Below are positions 33,084 through 41,714 of a stretch of 64,000 nucleotides of DNA, piece by piece (position 1 is the stretch's first letter; each line of letters starts with the position of its first letter). The stretch is from Chitinophaga sancti (lineage in GTDB: Bacteria > Bacteroidota > Bacteroidia > Chitinophagales > Chitinophagaceae). Position numbers and translations under genes: made by a program. Below the pieces are notes generated by a model. The model was given only the letters and a program-made list of their open reading frames with translations, had not been told where the DNA came from and did not search any database. The DNA lies in the NCBI RefSeq assembly GCF_034087045.1, contig NZ_CP139247.1, positions 6,784,001 to 6,848,000 of the forward strand, in the 5' to 3' direction.

Positions 33084-35531
33084 TTAGTTCGCCTTCACAC
33101 GGTTTTGTTCGTCTTCCAGGCCGGTTTTATGGTTGCGGGCTGCCTTGATATTCGTATTACCGAAGCGGTAGTTGAATGCGAGGCGGACCTGTCTGGATTC
33201 CCATTTGGAATTCACTGACATAAAGCGACCGGCGTTGGTAAACGTGCCGCGGAAACGCTGATTATTGAATACGTCGTTTACATTCAGCTTCAGACTACCT
33301 TTCTTATGCAGGATGGATTTGGATAATCCACAATCGAATGCATACATCGGTTTCATTTTCATGAGCCCCTCATCTGCAATCTGTGAAGACATGTAGAAGA
33401 AAGTTGCTTCTGCTGTAATGCCGTAAGGAAGTGTGAACGTGTGTTGGGTACGACCCATAAAACCACCAGATTCCACACTCACCAGGTTATTGTCCACCAT
33501 TGTCTCGTACTTAGCATACAATCCCTGAAGATAGGTGTAAGTGTTCCACCACTTCGTGATCGGGAAAGGCATAGAAATACTGAAGGTGAAGTTGTCAGAC
33601 TTTGCAATGTTCAGGTACCTGTAGCGAAGGATGGATGTATCGCCGGTTGCCGGATCTTTTTCTGACTCTGCTACCTGTGTGAGTTTATCTGATGCATGTG
33701 AGTAAGCCACTGAAGTAGTCAGGAACTGTTTGAAGGTATGACTTACTTCAAAGTTGTTGCTGTAAGAAGGCTTCAGGTAAGGGTTTCCTGCGATCTTGGT
33801 ATACCTGTCCAGGTAGAATTCGAAAGGGTTCAGGTCTTCGTAATCCGGACGCTGTATACGACGGCTGTAAGAAACGCCCAACTGATGATCTTTTGCCACA
33901 TTGTAGCTCACAAACAGACTTGGGAACAGATTAAAGTAAGTGGTATCCGTCACTTTGGAAATGGTCACAGAGTTCCCCTCGATGTGTGACAGTTCACCGC
34001 GCAACCCTGCCTGGAGCGTGAGTTTCTTAAACTGTTTGGAGAAGTTGATATAACCTGCATTTACATTTTCCTTGTAAATAAAATGGTTGGAACGGTTATT
34101 ATCATACACCCAGTTGCCATAGCGCAAAGAGTCGAAACGTGCATCGTTATCAGATTTTACAAAGCTGAGCTTCACCCCTGCTTCCAGTTTTGCCTGGTGT
34201 TTCAAAGGATTGACATAGTCTGCTTTGAAGGTCTTGATTTCGATTGTAGACGGCTGCATATTACGGGTCGTATCGCCGCGTGTAAAGTTTTTACCAGTGG
34301 CATCAAACACGTTTGAATAAGTATTTAAGCGTTTGCTGTCGTGGTTACGGGCATAGTCCAGGTCAATGCTCAGTTCCTTGCCGGTAGTATCCAGGGTACC
34401 TTTATAGTTCAGGTTATAAGCCATCCTGTTCCAGTCTCCAGGGTTCTTTGAATCGGTGTGCAGCGTAGAATCAACGATATCATTTTTACCAATATAGGTG
34501 ATAGAATTGGAAGGCATGGTATAGTTTCTCAGCGCGCCATCGATCATAACACCGATGGTATGGTTCTTATTGATGAAATAATCGAGACCTACTTTGGCGC
34601 CATTGTAATCAGAGGACTGGTTATGTTTATTGTGGTTGTCGACCACATTCACATTGCCTTCTGCAGGATAACTGCGATACAGGTCCAGGGTCTGGTTATT
34701 CTGACGGTGATTGTAGTTGTAGGAACCGAATACGTTGTACTTCGCGTTGCGGTGGTTCAGGTTCAGGCTACCATTATATTTAGGGGTAGCGCCATAGCCA
34801 CCACCAAGAGAAATACTACCATTGGTACCTACAGTGTTGTTCTTTTTCAGTTTGATGTTGATGATCCCGGCGTTGCCCGCTGCATCGTATTTGGCGGAAG
34901 GATTGGTGATCAGTTCTATTTGCTCAATATTGCTACTGGGCATACTTTTCAGCAGCGCGGCAACGTCCTGGGAACTCATGTTGGTGAGCTTTCCATCAAT
35001 CATGATGACAACACCGTTTTTACCTTTCAGGCTGATATTATCATCTTTATCTATAGTGATACCTGGTGATTTTTCCAATACCTCCATGGCATTGGCGCCA
35101 GCTCCTACTACACTGTTTTCAACGTTTACAACCATCTTGTCTACGCGCTGTTCTACGAATGGCTTTTTACCAGTCACGTTTACGGCTTTCAGGTTGCGGG
35201 TATCAGTGCTTAAGGTGAGGGCATTCACTTTAACAGGTGAATTTTTTATTTCAAAGGGTTGGCTATATGCTTTGGTCATACCTACATAAGTGGCAGCAAC
35301 GAGGTACTTACCATCTTTTACAGGTTCTATTTCATATTTACCATTTATATCTGCAATCGCTCCTTTTACAAGGGAGGAATCGGAAGCTTTTAATAAAGTA
35401 ACGGTGGCAAACTCGACCGGCTTATTGCCGGTCTGGAATACCTGGCCGGCAACTTTTCCTGAGCCAGGATTTTGAGCCTGGGAAGCAATACCCAGGGTCA
35501 TGATTGATAAAAGAAAAGTTACTGTCTTCAT
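33084..35531 (-). CDS. TonB-dependent-type outer-membrane beta-barrel protein
   Basis: The 815-residue protein has a signal peptide ending near SQAQNP and a carboxypeptidase-regulatory-like domain (about 24-105). A plug-like region (about 120-215) contains AMEVLEKSPGITIDKDDNIS and GKNGVVIMIDGKL. A long barrel follows (outer membrane beta-barrel family; RRIQRPDYEDLNPFEFYLDR is a characteristic stretch). Substrate is unknown. Upstream lie both a primary-sigma box (TACCTTTG, 35628-35635) and an ECF-like promoter (35727-35752) matching the one before the adjacent sigma gene. It is therefore a likely target of that sigma factor. Confidence 0.88.
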   Translation of the reverse strand: MKTVTFLLSIMTLGIASQAQNPGSGKVAGQVFQTGNKPVEFATVTLLKASDSSLVKGAIADINGKYEIEPVKDGKYLVAATYVGMTKAYSQPFEIKNSPVKVNALTLSTDTRNLKAVNVTGKKPFVEQRVDKMVVNVENSVVGAGANAMEVLEKSPGITIDKDDNISLKGKNGVVIMIDGKLTNMSSQDVAALLKSMPSSNIEQIELITNPSAKYDAAGNAGIINIKLKKNNTVGTNGSISLGGGYGATPKYNGSLNLNHRNAKYNVFGSYNYNHRQNNQTLDLYRSYPAEGNVNVVDNHNKHNQSSDYNGAKVGLDYFINKNHTIGVMIDGALRNYTMPSNSITYIGKNDIVDSTLHTDSKNPGDWNRMAYNLNYKGTLDTTGKELSIDLDYARNHDSKRLNTYSNVFDATGKNFTRGDTTRNMQPSTIEIKTFKADYVNPLKHQAKLEAGVKLSFVKSDNDARFDSLRYGNWVYDNNRSNHFIYKENVNAGYINFSKQFKKLTLQAGLRGELSHIEGNSVTISKVTDTTYFNLFPSLFVSYNVAKDHQLGVSYSRRIQRPDYEDLNPFEFYLDRYTKIAGNPYLKPSYSNNFEVSHTFKQFLTTSVAYSHASDKLTQVAESEKDPATGDTSILRYRYLNIAKSDNFTFSISMPFPITKWWNTYTYLQGLYAKYETMVDNNLVSVESGGFMGRTQHTFTLPYGITAEATFFYMSSQIADEGLMKMKPMYAFDCGLSKSILHKKGSLKLNVNDVFNNQRFRGTFTNAGRFMSVNSKWESRQVRLAFNYRFGNTNIKAARNHKTGLEDEQNRVKAN

Positions 35532-35627
35532 ATAAGGCGGATTAAGGATTTCTAAGTATCTGTTTTTTAGATAGTTAATAATATAGAACCTTTAATAGTA
35601 TAGTTCCTTTGTTTATCAACTACAGTG

Positions 35628-35635
35628 CAAAGGTA
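35628..35635 (-). promoter_or_regulatory. Primary-sigma -7 element of the barrel receptor gene
   Basis: CAAAGGTA reads TACCTTTG on the minus strand, about 97 bases before the ATG. No clear -33 element accompanies it. It may give basal expression alongside the ECF promoter. Confidence 0.45.
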
Positions 35636-35726
35636 GGTAGTTTGCATTGCATAGTACATAACTTTACATAAACGGTAATCAGATAGGGATGATTGGTAAA
35701 ATCTGTTTTAAAGGCTGTATTAAGAA

Positions 35727-35752
35727 GACGAGGGAGGGGCGAAAAGGTTGCA
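35727..35752 (-). promoter_or_regulatory. ECF-type promoter of the barrel receptor gene
   Basis: On the minus strand GCAACCTTTT (AAC at 35747-35749) is followed after 17 bases by GTC (35727-35729) as CGTCTTC. The ten-base -35 block and the GTCTT core are identical to the promoter at 32917-32942. Predicted leader about 180 nt. Confidence 0.6.
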
Positions 35753-35790
35753 AAAAAAAATCGCTTCTACTTTTAATGTAGAAGCGATTT
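35753..35790 (-). terminator. Terminator of the lgt-hemerythrin operon
   Basis: AAATCGCTTCTAC (35758-35770) and GTAGAAGCGATTT (35778-35790) form a 13-bp perfect stem. On the minus strand a run of nine T follows. It directly abuts the ECF promoter of the next gene. Confidence 0.92.
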
Positions 35791-35810
35791 ATAATAATGT
35801 AGTATCAATT

Positions 35811-36239
35811 TTACCATTTGATGCTTTCCAGTACATCGGGCAGTTCGGCCTGTACTTTCTCGAAGAAAACTCTTTCTTCTTTGCGGATATGGTCTTCAAG
35901 GCTACGTGCCAGCAGGTCCATCGCGTCTATCATATCTTTCTCTTCCGTAACAGTGAGTGCGCTGTACATGCGGGAGATAGTGGAGTGTTCCTGGTATAGT
36001 TCTGTCAGGAGCCCGTCTATTTCCGGTTTTTTGCCCAGGCACAATTCAAAGAGGTATTCTTCTTTTTGAATGTGTGGTACCATTACTTCCTGGAATACTT
36101 TTACGATATAAGCCAGTTTTGCATCAGTTTCAAGTGGAAAGCCTTCATAGGGAGCAGCATCTTTTTTAAGATAGCGGCATACGAATAATAATCGCTGGTG
36201 CTCCTGCGAAAGAGGCACTAAGGTAGAATGACGTTGCAT
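35811..36239 (-). CDS. Hemerythrin-domain protein
   Basis: The 142-residue four-helix bundle has candidate di-iron ligands His14 (LSQEH), His56 and Glu60 (VPHIQKEEYLFE), His85 (YQEHSTI), and His117 with Glu121 or Glu122 (EDHIRKEERVFFE). Such proteins bind oxygen or nitric oxide, or handle iron. A separate iron-storage or signalling role cannot be told from sequence. The ATG lies 2 bases after the lgt stop, so the two genes are translationally linked. A strong terminator follows. Confidence 0.88.
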   Translation of the reverse strand: MQRHSTLVPLSQEHQRLLFVCRYLKKDAAPYEGFPLETDAKLAYIVKVFQEVMVPHIQKEEYLFELCLGKKPEIDGLLTELYQEHSTISRMYSALTVTEEKDMIDAMDLLARSLEDHIRKEERVFFEKVQAELPDVLESIKW

Positions 36240-36241
36240 GA

Positions 36242-37540
36242 TCAGGATATGGTTTTAGCCGATGTATAAAGTTTACGGCAATACCAGATCAACACAGCTC
36301 CGCCTATTACCATGAGTGTAGAAATGATTTCAGCCTGGGTAGGATGAAACCCGAAAATGTCATATTTAGTGTTCACTCTAATCTTTTCAATGAAGAATCT
36401 TTCAACGCCATTCAGGATCAGGTAGATACCGAATACCATACCTGGCACCCTGATCTTTTTACGGATACTCCATAATAATGCAAACAACAGCAGGCAGGCA
36501 ATGATTTCATACAGGGCTGTCGGATAAACAGAGATCGGCAGCACACTGCAATATTTACCGGTACAACCCGGCATCAGTACACCTTCATTGATTACATTAT
36601 GTGGATAGCCGTAGGCAAAGAACCAGTCAGGCAGGAAGCTGAGACCCTGAGGTTTGGCAAAAGCTGCGTGTGGAATATGTTCCAGGCTACCATACTGGCG
36701 TGCGAAGAATTGCTCATTTGCTTTGAGTACTTCCTGGAATTTGGAAGGATCTACCTGGGCTACATGTCCTGTAGCATCTGTAACATAAGCACTGTTGTAT
36801 ATCCCCCAGTCACCGTCGCCGGAGAAGTGACAACCCATACGACCTACGCCATAAGCGAGCATAAGACCAGGTGCAGCACTGTCTATCAGTTGTAGTACAT
36901 TGATCGACTTCCTGCGGGCGTAACGGATGATCACAAAACTCGCTACGATCAGACCACCATAGAAAGTCAGACCACTGAAGGATAACAGGGCACCAATCGG
37001 ATCCTGTACGAAGTCGCCCCAGTTTTCCAGGTTGTGAAACACCTTTGCGCCGATCAGACCAGCAATGGCAGCCATCACAGTGAAATCGGGTACACGTTGG
37101 TGAGGATATACGAGTTCAGTAACAGTCACTTCTTTTTCAGATTTCTGTTTCTGACCACTTCTATATTTAAAGTAAGCAACAACAGCACCAACGATGACAC
37201 CACCTATGAAGCTACCTCTGGTAGATAAAACAAATGACTGGAGATCCTGGGATACATTTTCCCAATCGGAAATGATCCCTATTATTTTAAAACCAAGAAT
37301 AAAACCAACTACTCCATTAATAAGGATGTCAGTGGTACTTACAGGTTTACCCTTTGTAATTGTTTCAGGAATACCTTTCAATAACCCAAGGCGCTCTCTC
37401 CTTTTCAATTCACTGGTCAGGGTATAGGCGGCTGCAAGGAATGCAATAGCTACAAAAAAACCGAAGGTCTGAAACAGTTTAAAAAAAGGAAGCTCTAAAC
37501 CTAACAGATCCTTAAATGCGTAATATAAATTAGGATACAT
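36242..37540 (-). CDS. lgt: Prolipoprotein diacylglyceryl transferase-like protein, enlarged
   Basis: The polytopic membrane protein (432 residues from ATG 37538-37540; a TTG lies two codons earlier) matches Lgt, which transfers diacylglycerol to the lipobox Cys of prolipoproteins. Conserved blocks are GVGRMGCHFSGDGDWG (Arg234) and NGVERFFIEKIRVN. It is much longer than E. coli Lgt (291). There is an inserted charged loop (about 125-150) and a second insertion of about 85 residues after GDGDWG. At LTFYGGL Tyr194 replaces the His that is essential in E. coli Lgt (His103 in FHGGL). Function is probably conserved but deserves testing. Confidence 0.82.
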   Translation of the reverse strand: MYPNLYYAFKDLLGLELPFFKLFQTFGFFVAIAFLAAAYTLTSELKRRERLGLLKGIPETITKGKPVSTTDILINGVVGFILGFKIIGIISDWENVSQDLQSFVLSTRGSFIGGVIVGAVVAYFKYRSGQKQKSEKEVTVTELVYPHQRVPDFTVMAAIAGLIGAKVFHNLENWGDFVQDPIGALLSFSGLTFYGGLIVASFVIIRYARRKSINVLQLIDSAAPGLMLAYGVGRMGCHFSGDGDWGIYNSAYVTDATGHVAQVDPSKFQEVLKANEQFFARQYGSLEHIPHAAFAKPQGLSFLPDWFFAYGYPHNVINEGVLMPGCTGKYCSVLPISVYPTALYEIIACLLLFALLWSIRKKIRVPGMVFGIYLILNGVERFFIEKIRVNTKYDIFGFHPTQAEIISTLMVIGGAVLIWYCRKLYTSAKTIS

Positions 37541-37730
37541 AGCCAAAAAAAATTGGTGATCTGAGTTTTCCTATGAACAAAGCCGAATTAGTCAGGAAGG
37601 AAAATCAAACCACCAAAGTAAGCTGTAAAAATCGCAAATTCCAAATCATATTTACGTTTAATGTAAAGTGCCTGACACAAAAATCAAATAAATTTAGCGC
37701 CAGGCATTTTACTTCTTACGTAAGCTGATC

Positions 37731-38144
37731 TTAACAATATTGTTCGAAAGCGTCAACCAGGTTCGCTGCAATCATCTGTGCAGGGCGACCTTCGATCATG
37801 TGACGCTCAATGAAATGCACCAACTGTCCATCTTTAAACAGTGCGATAGCTGGAGAAGATGGAGGATAAGGCAGCAAATGAGTACGGATCTGCTGGATGG
37901 CAGCGGTATCAAAACCTGCAAAACTGGTAGTCAGCCTGTCTGGTTTCTTTTCGCTGTGCGCCACAGCCAATAATACTCCTGGACGTGCACTACCAGCGGA
38001 ACAACCACATACAGAGTTGATCATCACCAGTGTAGTACCAGCACCTTTTAATGTTTCATCTACCTGATCTGGTGTCAGCAATTCTTCAAAACCATTATCT
38101 GTTAACTCTGCCTTCATTGGCATTACTAATGCTGCTGGATACAT
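37731..38144 (-). CDS. Bacilliredoxin (BrxA/BrxB, YphP/YqiW family)
   Basis: The 137-residue thioredoxin-fold protein has the family active site CGC (Cys46 and Cys48, in NSVCGCSAGSARPG). Bacilliredoxins remove bacillithiol from mixed disulfides on proteins after oxidative stress. Their presence in Bacteroidota agrees with bacillithiol being used in some members, but the biosynthetic genes are not in this window. The ATG lies 33 bases downstream of a TAACTTTG promoter box. It appears monocistronic. Confidence 0.93.
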   Translation of the reverse strand: MYPAALVMPMKAELTDNGFEELLTPDQVDETLKGAGTTLVMINSVCGCSAGSARPGVLLAVAHSEKKPDRLTTSFAGFDTAAIQQIRTHLLPYPPSSPAIALFKDGQLVHFIERHMIEGRPAQMIAANLVDAFEQYC

Positions 38145-38177
38145 ATGAATATAATTTTATTGTTCGTCAAATTTTTA

Positions 38178-38185
38178 CAAAGTTA
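38178..38185 (-). promoter_or_regulatory. -7 element of the bacilliredoxin gene
   Basis: CAAAGTTA on the plus strand is TAACTTTG on the minus strand, an exact TAnnTTTG, 33 bases before the ATG. Confidence 0.55.
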
Positions 38186-38375
38186 AACAATCAGCGGATA
38201 AATAGAAAAACTTGAATGAATATGACTTTTTGACTGGTTATTTTAACCATAAAAGCCATTTTGTCCTGTTTTTTTTGAGTTTACTAGCAAAATAGCAGTT
38301 TTTGTGCCATGGTATTCCATTTGCACATACCTAATTGTTCAAATTTTTAAAACAAAAACTAAAACTCATAAAACC

Positions 38376-38843
38376 ATGACATACGTAAAATTTAATCAAC
38401 ATCCTGCAGCAAAAGCATTTGGCGGCTTAGTAGAAGACATTTTTAATAATAATGGATTTAAGCAAGCCCTGAAAGACGACTTTTTAACAAATGACTTTTT
38501 TGGTGCACATCCCCCAGTAAATATTTATGAAGGTAAAGATGGTTATACCATCGAACTCCTCGTACCCGGTTGGGCAAAAGAAGAAATTAAGATCAACGTT
38601 GAAAACAAAGCCCTGACTATCAGTGCTGAGAAAGCAGAAAAAGCTGCTGAAAACAAGGACGAAGCCCCAAAACAAACCCGTAAGGAATTTGGAATACGTT
38701 CTTCTTTCAAACGTTCTTTCAACATCAACGAACAGGTTGATGCCGAAAAGATCCATGCTAAATATGAGAATGGTATACTCAAATTAGCACTGCCTAAAAA
38801 AGAAACTATACAAGCCGCTGCCAAAGCGATTGTTGTGGAATAA
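38376..38843 (+). CDS. Hsp20/alpha-crystallin small heat-shock protein
   Basis: The 155-residue chaperone starts at ATG 38376; an upstream extension in frame from 38304 has no homologous sequence. An N-terminal arm of about 45 residues precedes the alpha-crystallin domain (about 48-145: PPVNIYEGKDGYTIELLVPG, ALTISAEK, RSSFKRSFNI). The C-terminal strand YENGILKLALPKKE is present. It holds unfolding proteins under heat or oxidative stress. A terminator directly follows. The upstream 230 bases are AT-rich with an imperfect -7 box (AGTTTTTG), and no HrcA CIRCE element is visible. Confidence 0.95.
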   Translation: MTYVKFNQHPAAKAFGGLVEDIFNNNGFKQALKDDFLTNDFFGAHPPVNIYEGKDGYTIELLVPGWAKEEIKINVENKALTISAEKAEKAAENKDEAPKQTRKEFGIRSSFKRSFNINEQVDAEKIHAKYENGILKLALPKKETIQAAAKAIVVE

Positions 38844-38863
38844 GGATTAAACGTAATAGCTAT

Positions 38864-38898
38864 AAATCCCCTCTGTGTTTACAGGGGGGATTTTTTTA
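38864..38898 (+). terminator. Terminator of the hsp20 gene
   Basis: AAATCCCCTCTGT pairs with ACAGGGGGGATTT across GTTT, with one T-G wobble, and seven T follow. Confidence 0.93.
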
Positions 38899-38966
38899 TA
38901 ATTCACACAAACGTTTAAGGGTTATCCTGTTTTTATGGGATAATTTGCCATATAACCATATGGCCT

Positions 38967-39806
38967 ATGCCTCAACTATTTAAAAGTATACGATCCCTGG
39001 CAGGAAAAATATACGTCACTACAGAAATTGCAGTGATAGGCAACGCTTTACAGGTTACCGCCAACACAAGATTACAGTGCAGACTCAAGCTGATTTTTGA
39101 TTATCTCTTTTTCCATATACTCCTGCTGATACCAAAATTACTTGTAGCACTTTATTATCAGAATAGCACGGACCTGTTACTCCTGTCAGTATATATTATA
39201 ATATTACCTGCCGCTATGTTCCTGTTGAAAAACGGGACATCCCCCAAAATGGTTAGTTTCATGGTAGCCCTTTCTACCCTGATGCTCCCTATGGCTTCTT
39301 CCTTTTTTAATAACCAGGATGTATCACCTAAGTATACCATGACCTGGCTACTCAGCCTGCTCTTCTGTTATATTACTATCAACAGGAAGACGACGCTGTT
39401 TTTAGGAAGTTTATTATGCGCTTACCTGGGTATGGTATCCTGGATCAAAGTTCATCACCTGGCATTTCCGGTTTCGGAAGGTTATGTACCGGAGCAGTTG
39501 TCTCCATTCATGGCATTGTATGCCGGTATGTACATTTTATTTCTGATGCGGGTATTTGGCAGGCACTACCGGAATATATTTATGCTCGAGCATGAGCAGA
39601 CCATTCAAAAACAGAAACAGCACTCATCTTTATTAAATCAACACCTGACTAAGCAGTTCATCATTCTGAAAGGTCTGAGCCGTTCCGGTAAGTCCAAATA
39701 CCTGGATGGAAACAAGGAATTGCTGGAAGCCTGCCTGGTGGAGATTGAAAAACAGTGTGAAAGTGCTATTGACTACCTGGATAACGGCAAGTTGCCAGAA
39801 AGCTGA
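38967..39806 (+). CDS. Hypothetical membrane protein with a helical cytosolic tail
   Basis: The 279-residue protein has an N-terminal soluble stretch and about six hydrophobic segments between residues 45 and 200 (FDYLFFHILLLIPKLLVALY, LLLLSVYIIILPAAMFLL, WLLSLLFCYITI, FMALYAGMYILFLMRVFG). A 70-residue helical tail (EHEQTIQKQKQHSSLLNQHL) follows. The layout resembles the input and coupling segment of membrane histidine kinases, but no phosphoacceptor motif or ATPase domain follows. The ATG is preceded by the palindrome GCCATAT-AACC-ATATGGC (38947-38964). Function unknown. Confidence 0.65.
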   Translation: MPQLFKSIRSLAGKIYVTTEIAVIGNALQVTANTRLQCRLKLIFDYLFFHILLLIPKLLVALYYQNSTDLLLLSVYIIILPAAMFLLKNGTSPKMVSFMVALSTLMLPMASSFFNNQDVSPKYTMTWLLSLLFCYITINRKTTLFLGSLLCAYLGMVSWIKVHHLAFPVSEGYVPEQLSPFMALYAGMYILFLMRVFGRHYRNIFMLEHEQTIQKQKQHSSLLNQHLTKQFIILKGLSRSGKSKYLDGNKELLEACLVEIEKQCESAIDYLDNGKLPES

Positions 39807-39942
39807 GTACGCAGCCTACACGTCTGTGTGAGCATTACGAAATGAATGCAGGTGTGGTTTTAACAGAATTTTAGAAACCCAGACCCATAAATAGGTTAAA
39901 AAATTACAACTTTCGGGTATTTTTCTACGACTTAGTCCAGAC

Positions 39943-40130
39943 TATCTTTGTATCATGATAGAACAGGAATTCTATTCTCCTGATACACCACAACGTTAAT
40001 TTGTCTCATTCTTCCCTATACGAACGAACCTTATATCCCTACTTGTCTTATTTTCCTTTATGCTTTTGACGATAAACCTATGCTATGGAATTGGGCTTCT
40101 CTAAATTGCTGGGGGAGCCTTTTTTTTATT
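39943..40130 (+). ncRNA. Candidate small RNA or short leader transcript
   Basis: The 396-base gap 39807-40202 contains a -7 element TATCTTTG (39943-39950). A terminator-like hairpin lies about 150 bases downstream (GGCTTCTC pairing with GGGGAGCC, then eight T near 40123-40130). No gene lies between: only two 14-codon frames exist (ATG 39955-39999 and ATG 40060). A roughly 170-nt pyrimidine-rich transcript is predicted, with a 5' hairpin (CAGGAATTC.../...CTCCTG). It is not recognised as any Rfam family by eye. A convergent minus-strand terminator lies just beyond. Confidence 0.35.
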
Positions 40131-40153
40131 TATAAGCACCTGATAAAAAAATA

Positions 40154-40175
40154 ACCCCGCGAAAAATCGCGGGGT
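40154..40175 (-). terminator. Terminator of the SpeA-like decarboxylase gene
   Basis: ACCCCGCGA (40154-40162), loop AAAA, TCGCGGGGT (40167-40175). On the minus strand it is followed by TATTTTTTT. Confidence 0.93.
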
Positions 40176-40202
40176 GTTTCAGTGGATTACTAACCCATTT
40201 TT

Positions 40203-41600
40203 TTAATAACCCAAAATCTTCAGCATACTCTGGGCAGTTTGTTCCTTGGCATACAGCCAGTCTTTCAGCTGCCCATTTTTATCATAACCAACAATCACGT
40301 GCTTTGGCGACGGGATAAGGCAGTGCTTGATACCACCATATCCACTCAATTGATCCTGGTAAGCGCCCGTATGGAAAAACCCGATATATAGCGGCTCACC
40401 CTCAGACACTTTAGGTAGAAACACTGCATTGATATGTTCTTCAGAGGTATAGAAGTCATATCCATCACAGGTCAACCCTCCCAGGTGCACTTCCTGGTAT
40501 TCCTGTTCCCATTTATTGATGGGTAGCATAAGGAATTTCTCCCCGATGCCCCAGGTGTCAGGCAGTGTGGTAATAAAAGAACTGTCAATCATGTACCAGA
40601 TCTCACGGTCGTTCTGCATCTTCTCACCTACCACGCTGTAGATCACAGCACCACTCTCACCCACTGTGAACGAACCGAACTCGGTATAGATGTCCGGTAC
40701 CGGTACCTTGTTCTTTTTACAAACACTCTTAATGGTCGCTACGATCTCATTTACCATGTAATTATAGTCGTAGTCAAAACCAAGGGAGTGCTTAATAGGA
40801 AAACCTCCTCCTATATTAATACTATCGAGCTCAGGAGAGATTTTCTTTAGCTGGCAGTACAGTTGCAGTACTCTGTTGAACTGGCTCCAGTAATAAACGT
40901 CATCCTTGATCCCCTTATTCATGAAGAAGTGCAGCATTTTCAGCTCAAACTTCTCATTGCCTTTCAGCTTGTCAATATAAAATTCCAGCACATCGCGGGA
41001 ACGGATCCCCAGACGGGAGGTATAAAAATCAAAGGTAGGTTCCTCTTCAGCCGCAATACGCAGCCCCAACTTTACCCTTTCCTTCGTCCGGATGAATTTC
41101 TGGTAATCCTCCAGCTCCTCTTTGTTATCCAGAACCGGAATTACATTTTTGAACCCGGTGTTGACCAATTTGGAAATCGCCTTTGTGTAAGCTTTGGTTT
41201 TGTAACCATTACAGATCACTTTGGTCTCCTTGGTGATCTTTTTCCTTTCATACAACTTGGTAATAATATCAATGTCGTATGCAAAAGACGTCTCAATGTG
41301 TATCCCGTGTTTCAGGGTCTCTTCCATTATAAAGGAAAAGTGAGAACTTTTGGTACAGTAACAATAGTAATAATTACCATCGTACCTGTTTTTCTTGATT
41401 GCATCCTGGAACATCTTTTTGGCCTTATTGATCTGCATGCCTATTTTAGGCAGATAGGTCAATTTAAAAGGTGTTCCATACTTATCAATCAACGCTTTGA
41501 TATTCACCCCATTAAATTCCAGGTAGCTATCCTGTACATCAAACCCTTCCTGGGGAAACTCGAAGGTTTGGTTGACGAGATCTGTGTAGGTGCTGTTCAT
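40203..41600 (-). CDS. speA: PLP-dependent arginine decarboxylase-like protein (fold III)
   Basis: The 465-residue alanine-racemase-fold decarboxylase probably makes agmatine from arginine for polyamine synthesis. The PLP Lys is Lys84 in YYCYCTKSSHF. HGIHIETSFAYD, SINIGGGFPIKHS and the phosphate-binding TEFGSFTVGESG also fit. It is shorter than E. coli SpeA (658), lacking the inserted and C-terminal domains, as is usual for the Bacteroidota version. Substrate identity between arginine and related amino acids is by family, not shown. Upstream stands a TAGCTTTG promoter with a palindrome inside it, suggesting a dedicated repressor. Confidence 0.83.
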   Translation of the reverse strand: MNSTYTDLVNQTFEFPQEGFDVQDSYLEFNGVNIKALIDKYGTPFKLTYLPKIGMQINKAKKMFQDAIKKNRYDGNYYYCYCTKSSHFSFIMEETLKHGIHIETSFAYDIDIITKLYERKKITKETKVICNGYKTKAYTKAISKLVNTGFKNVIPVLDNKEELEDYQKFIRTKERVKLGLRIAAEEEPTFDFYTSRLGIRSRDVLEFYIDKLKGNEKFELKMLHFFMNKGIKDDVYYWSQFNRVLQLYCQLKKISPELDSINIGGGFPIKHSLGFDYDYNYMVNEIVATIKSVCKKNKVPVPDIYTEFGSFTVGESGAVIYSVVGEKMQNDREIWYMIDSSFITTLPDTWGIGEKFLMLPINKWEQEYQEVHLGGLTCDGYDFYTSEEHINAVFLPKVSEGEPLYIGFFHTGAYQDQLSGYGGIKHCLIPSPKHVIVGYDKNGQLKDWLYAKEQTAQSMLKILGY

Positions 41601-41714
41601 TTAAACCTGCGATACATGTTTAAGGATTAGTAAAAAGCATATCACAACCCTCGCTGGAAAACTCCTGGTTTACACACCTACGTCAGTTCTTTAAAAGCCC
41701 AGCAAAATTGGTTG

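Noticed and set aside
38304..38375. N-terminal extension of the Hsp20 frame
   Set aside because: The conserved small heat-shock N-terminus starts at ATG 38376. The upstream codons encode unrelated sequence in an AT-rich leader.
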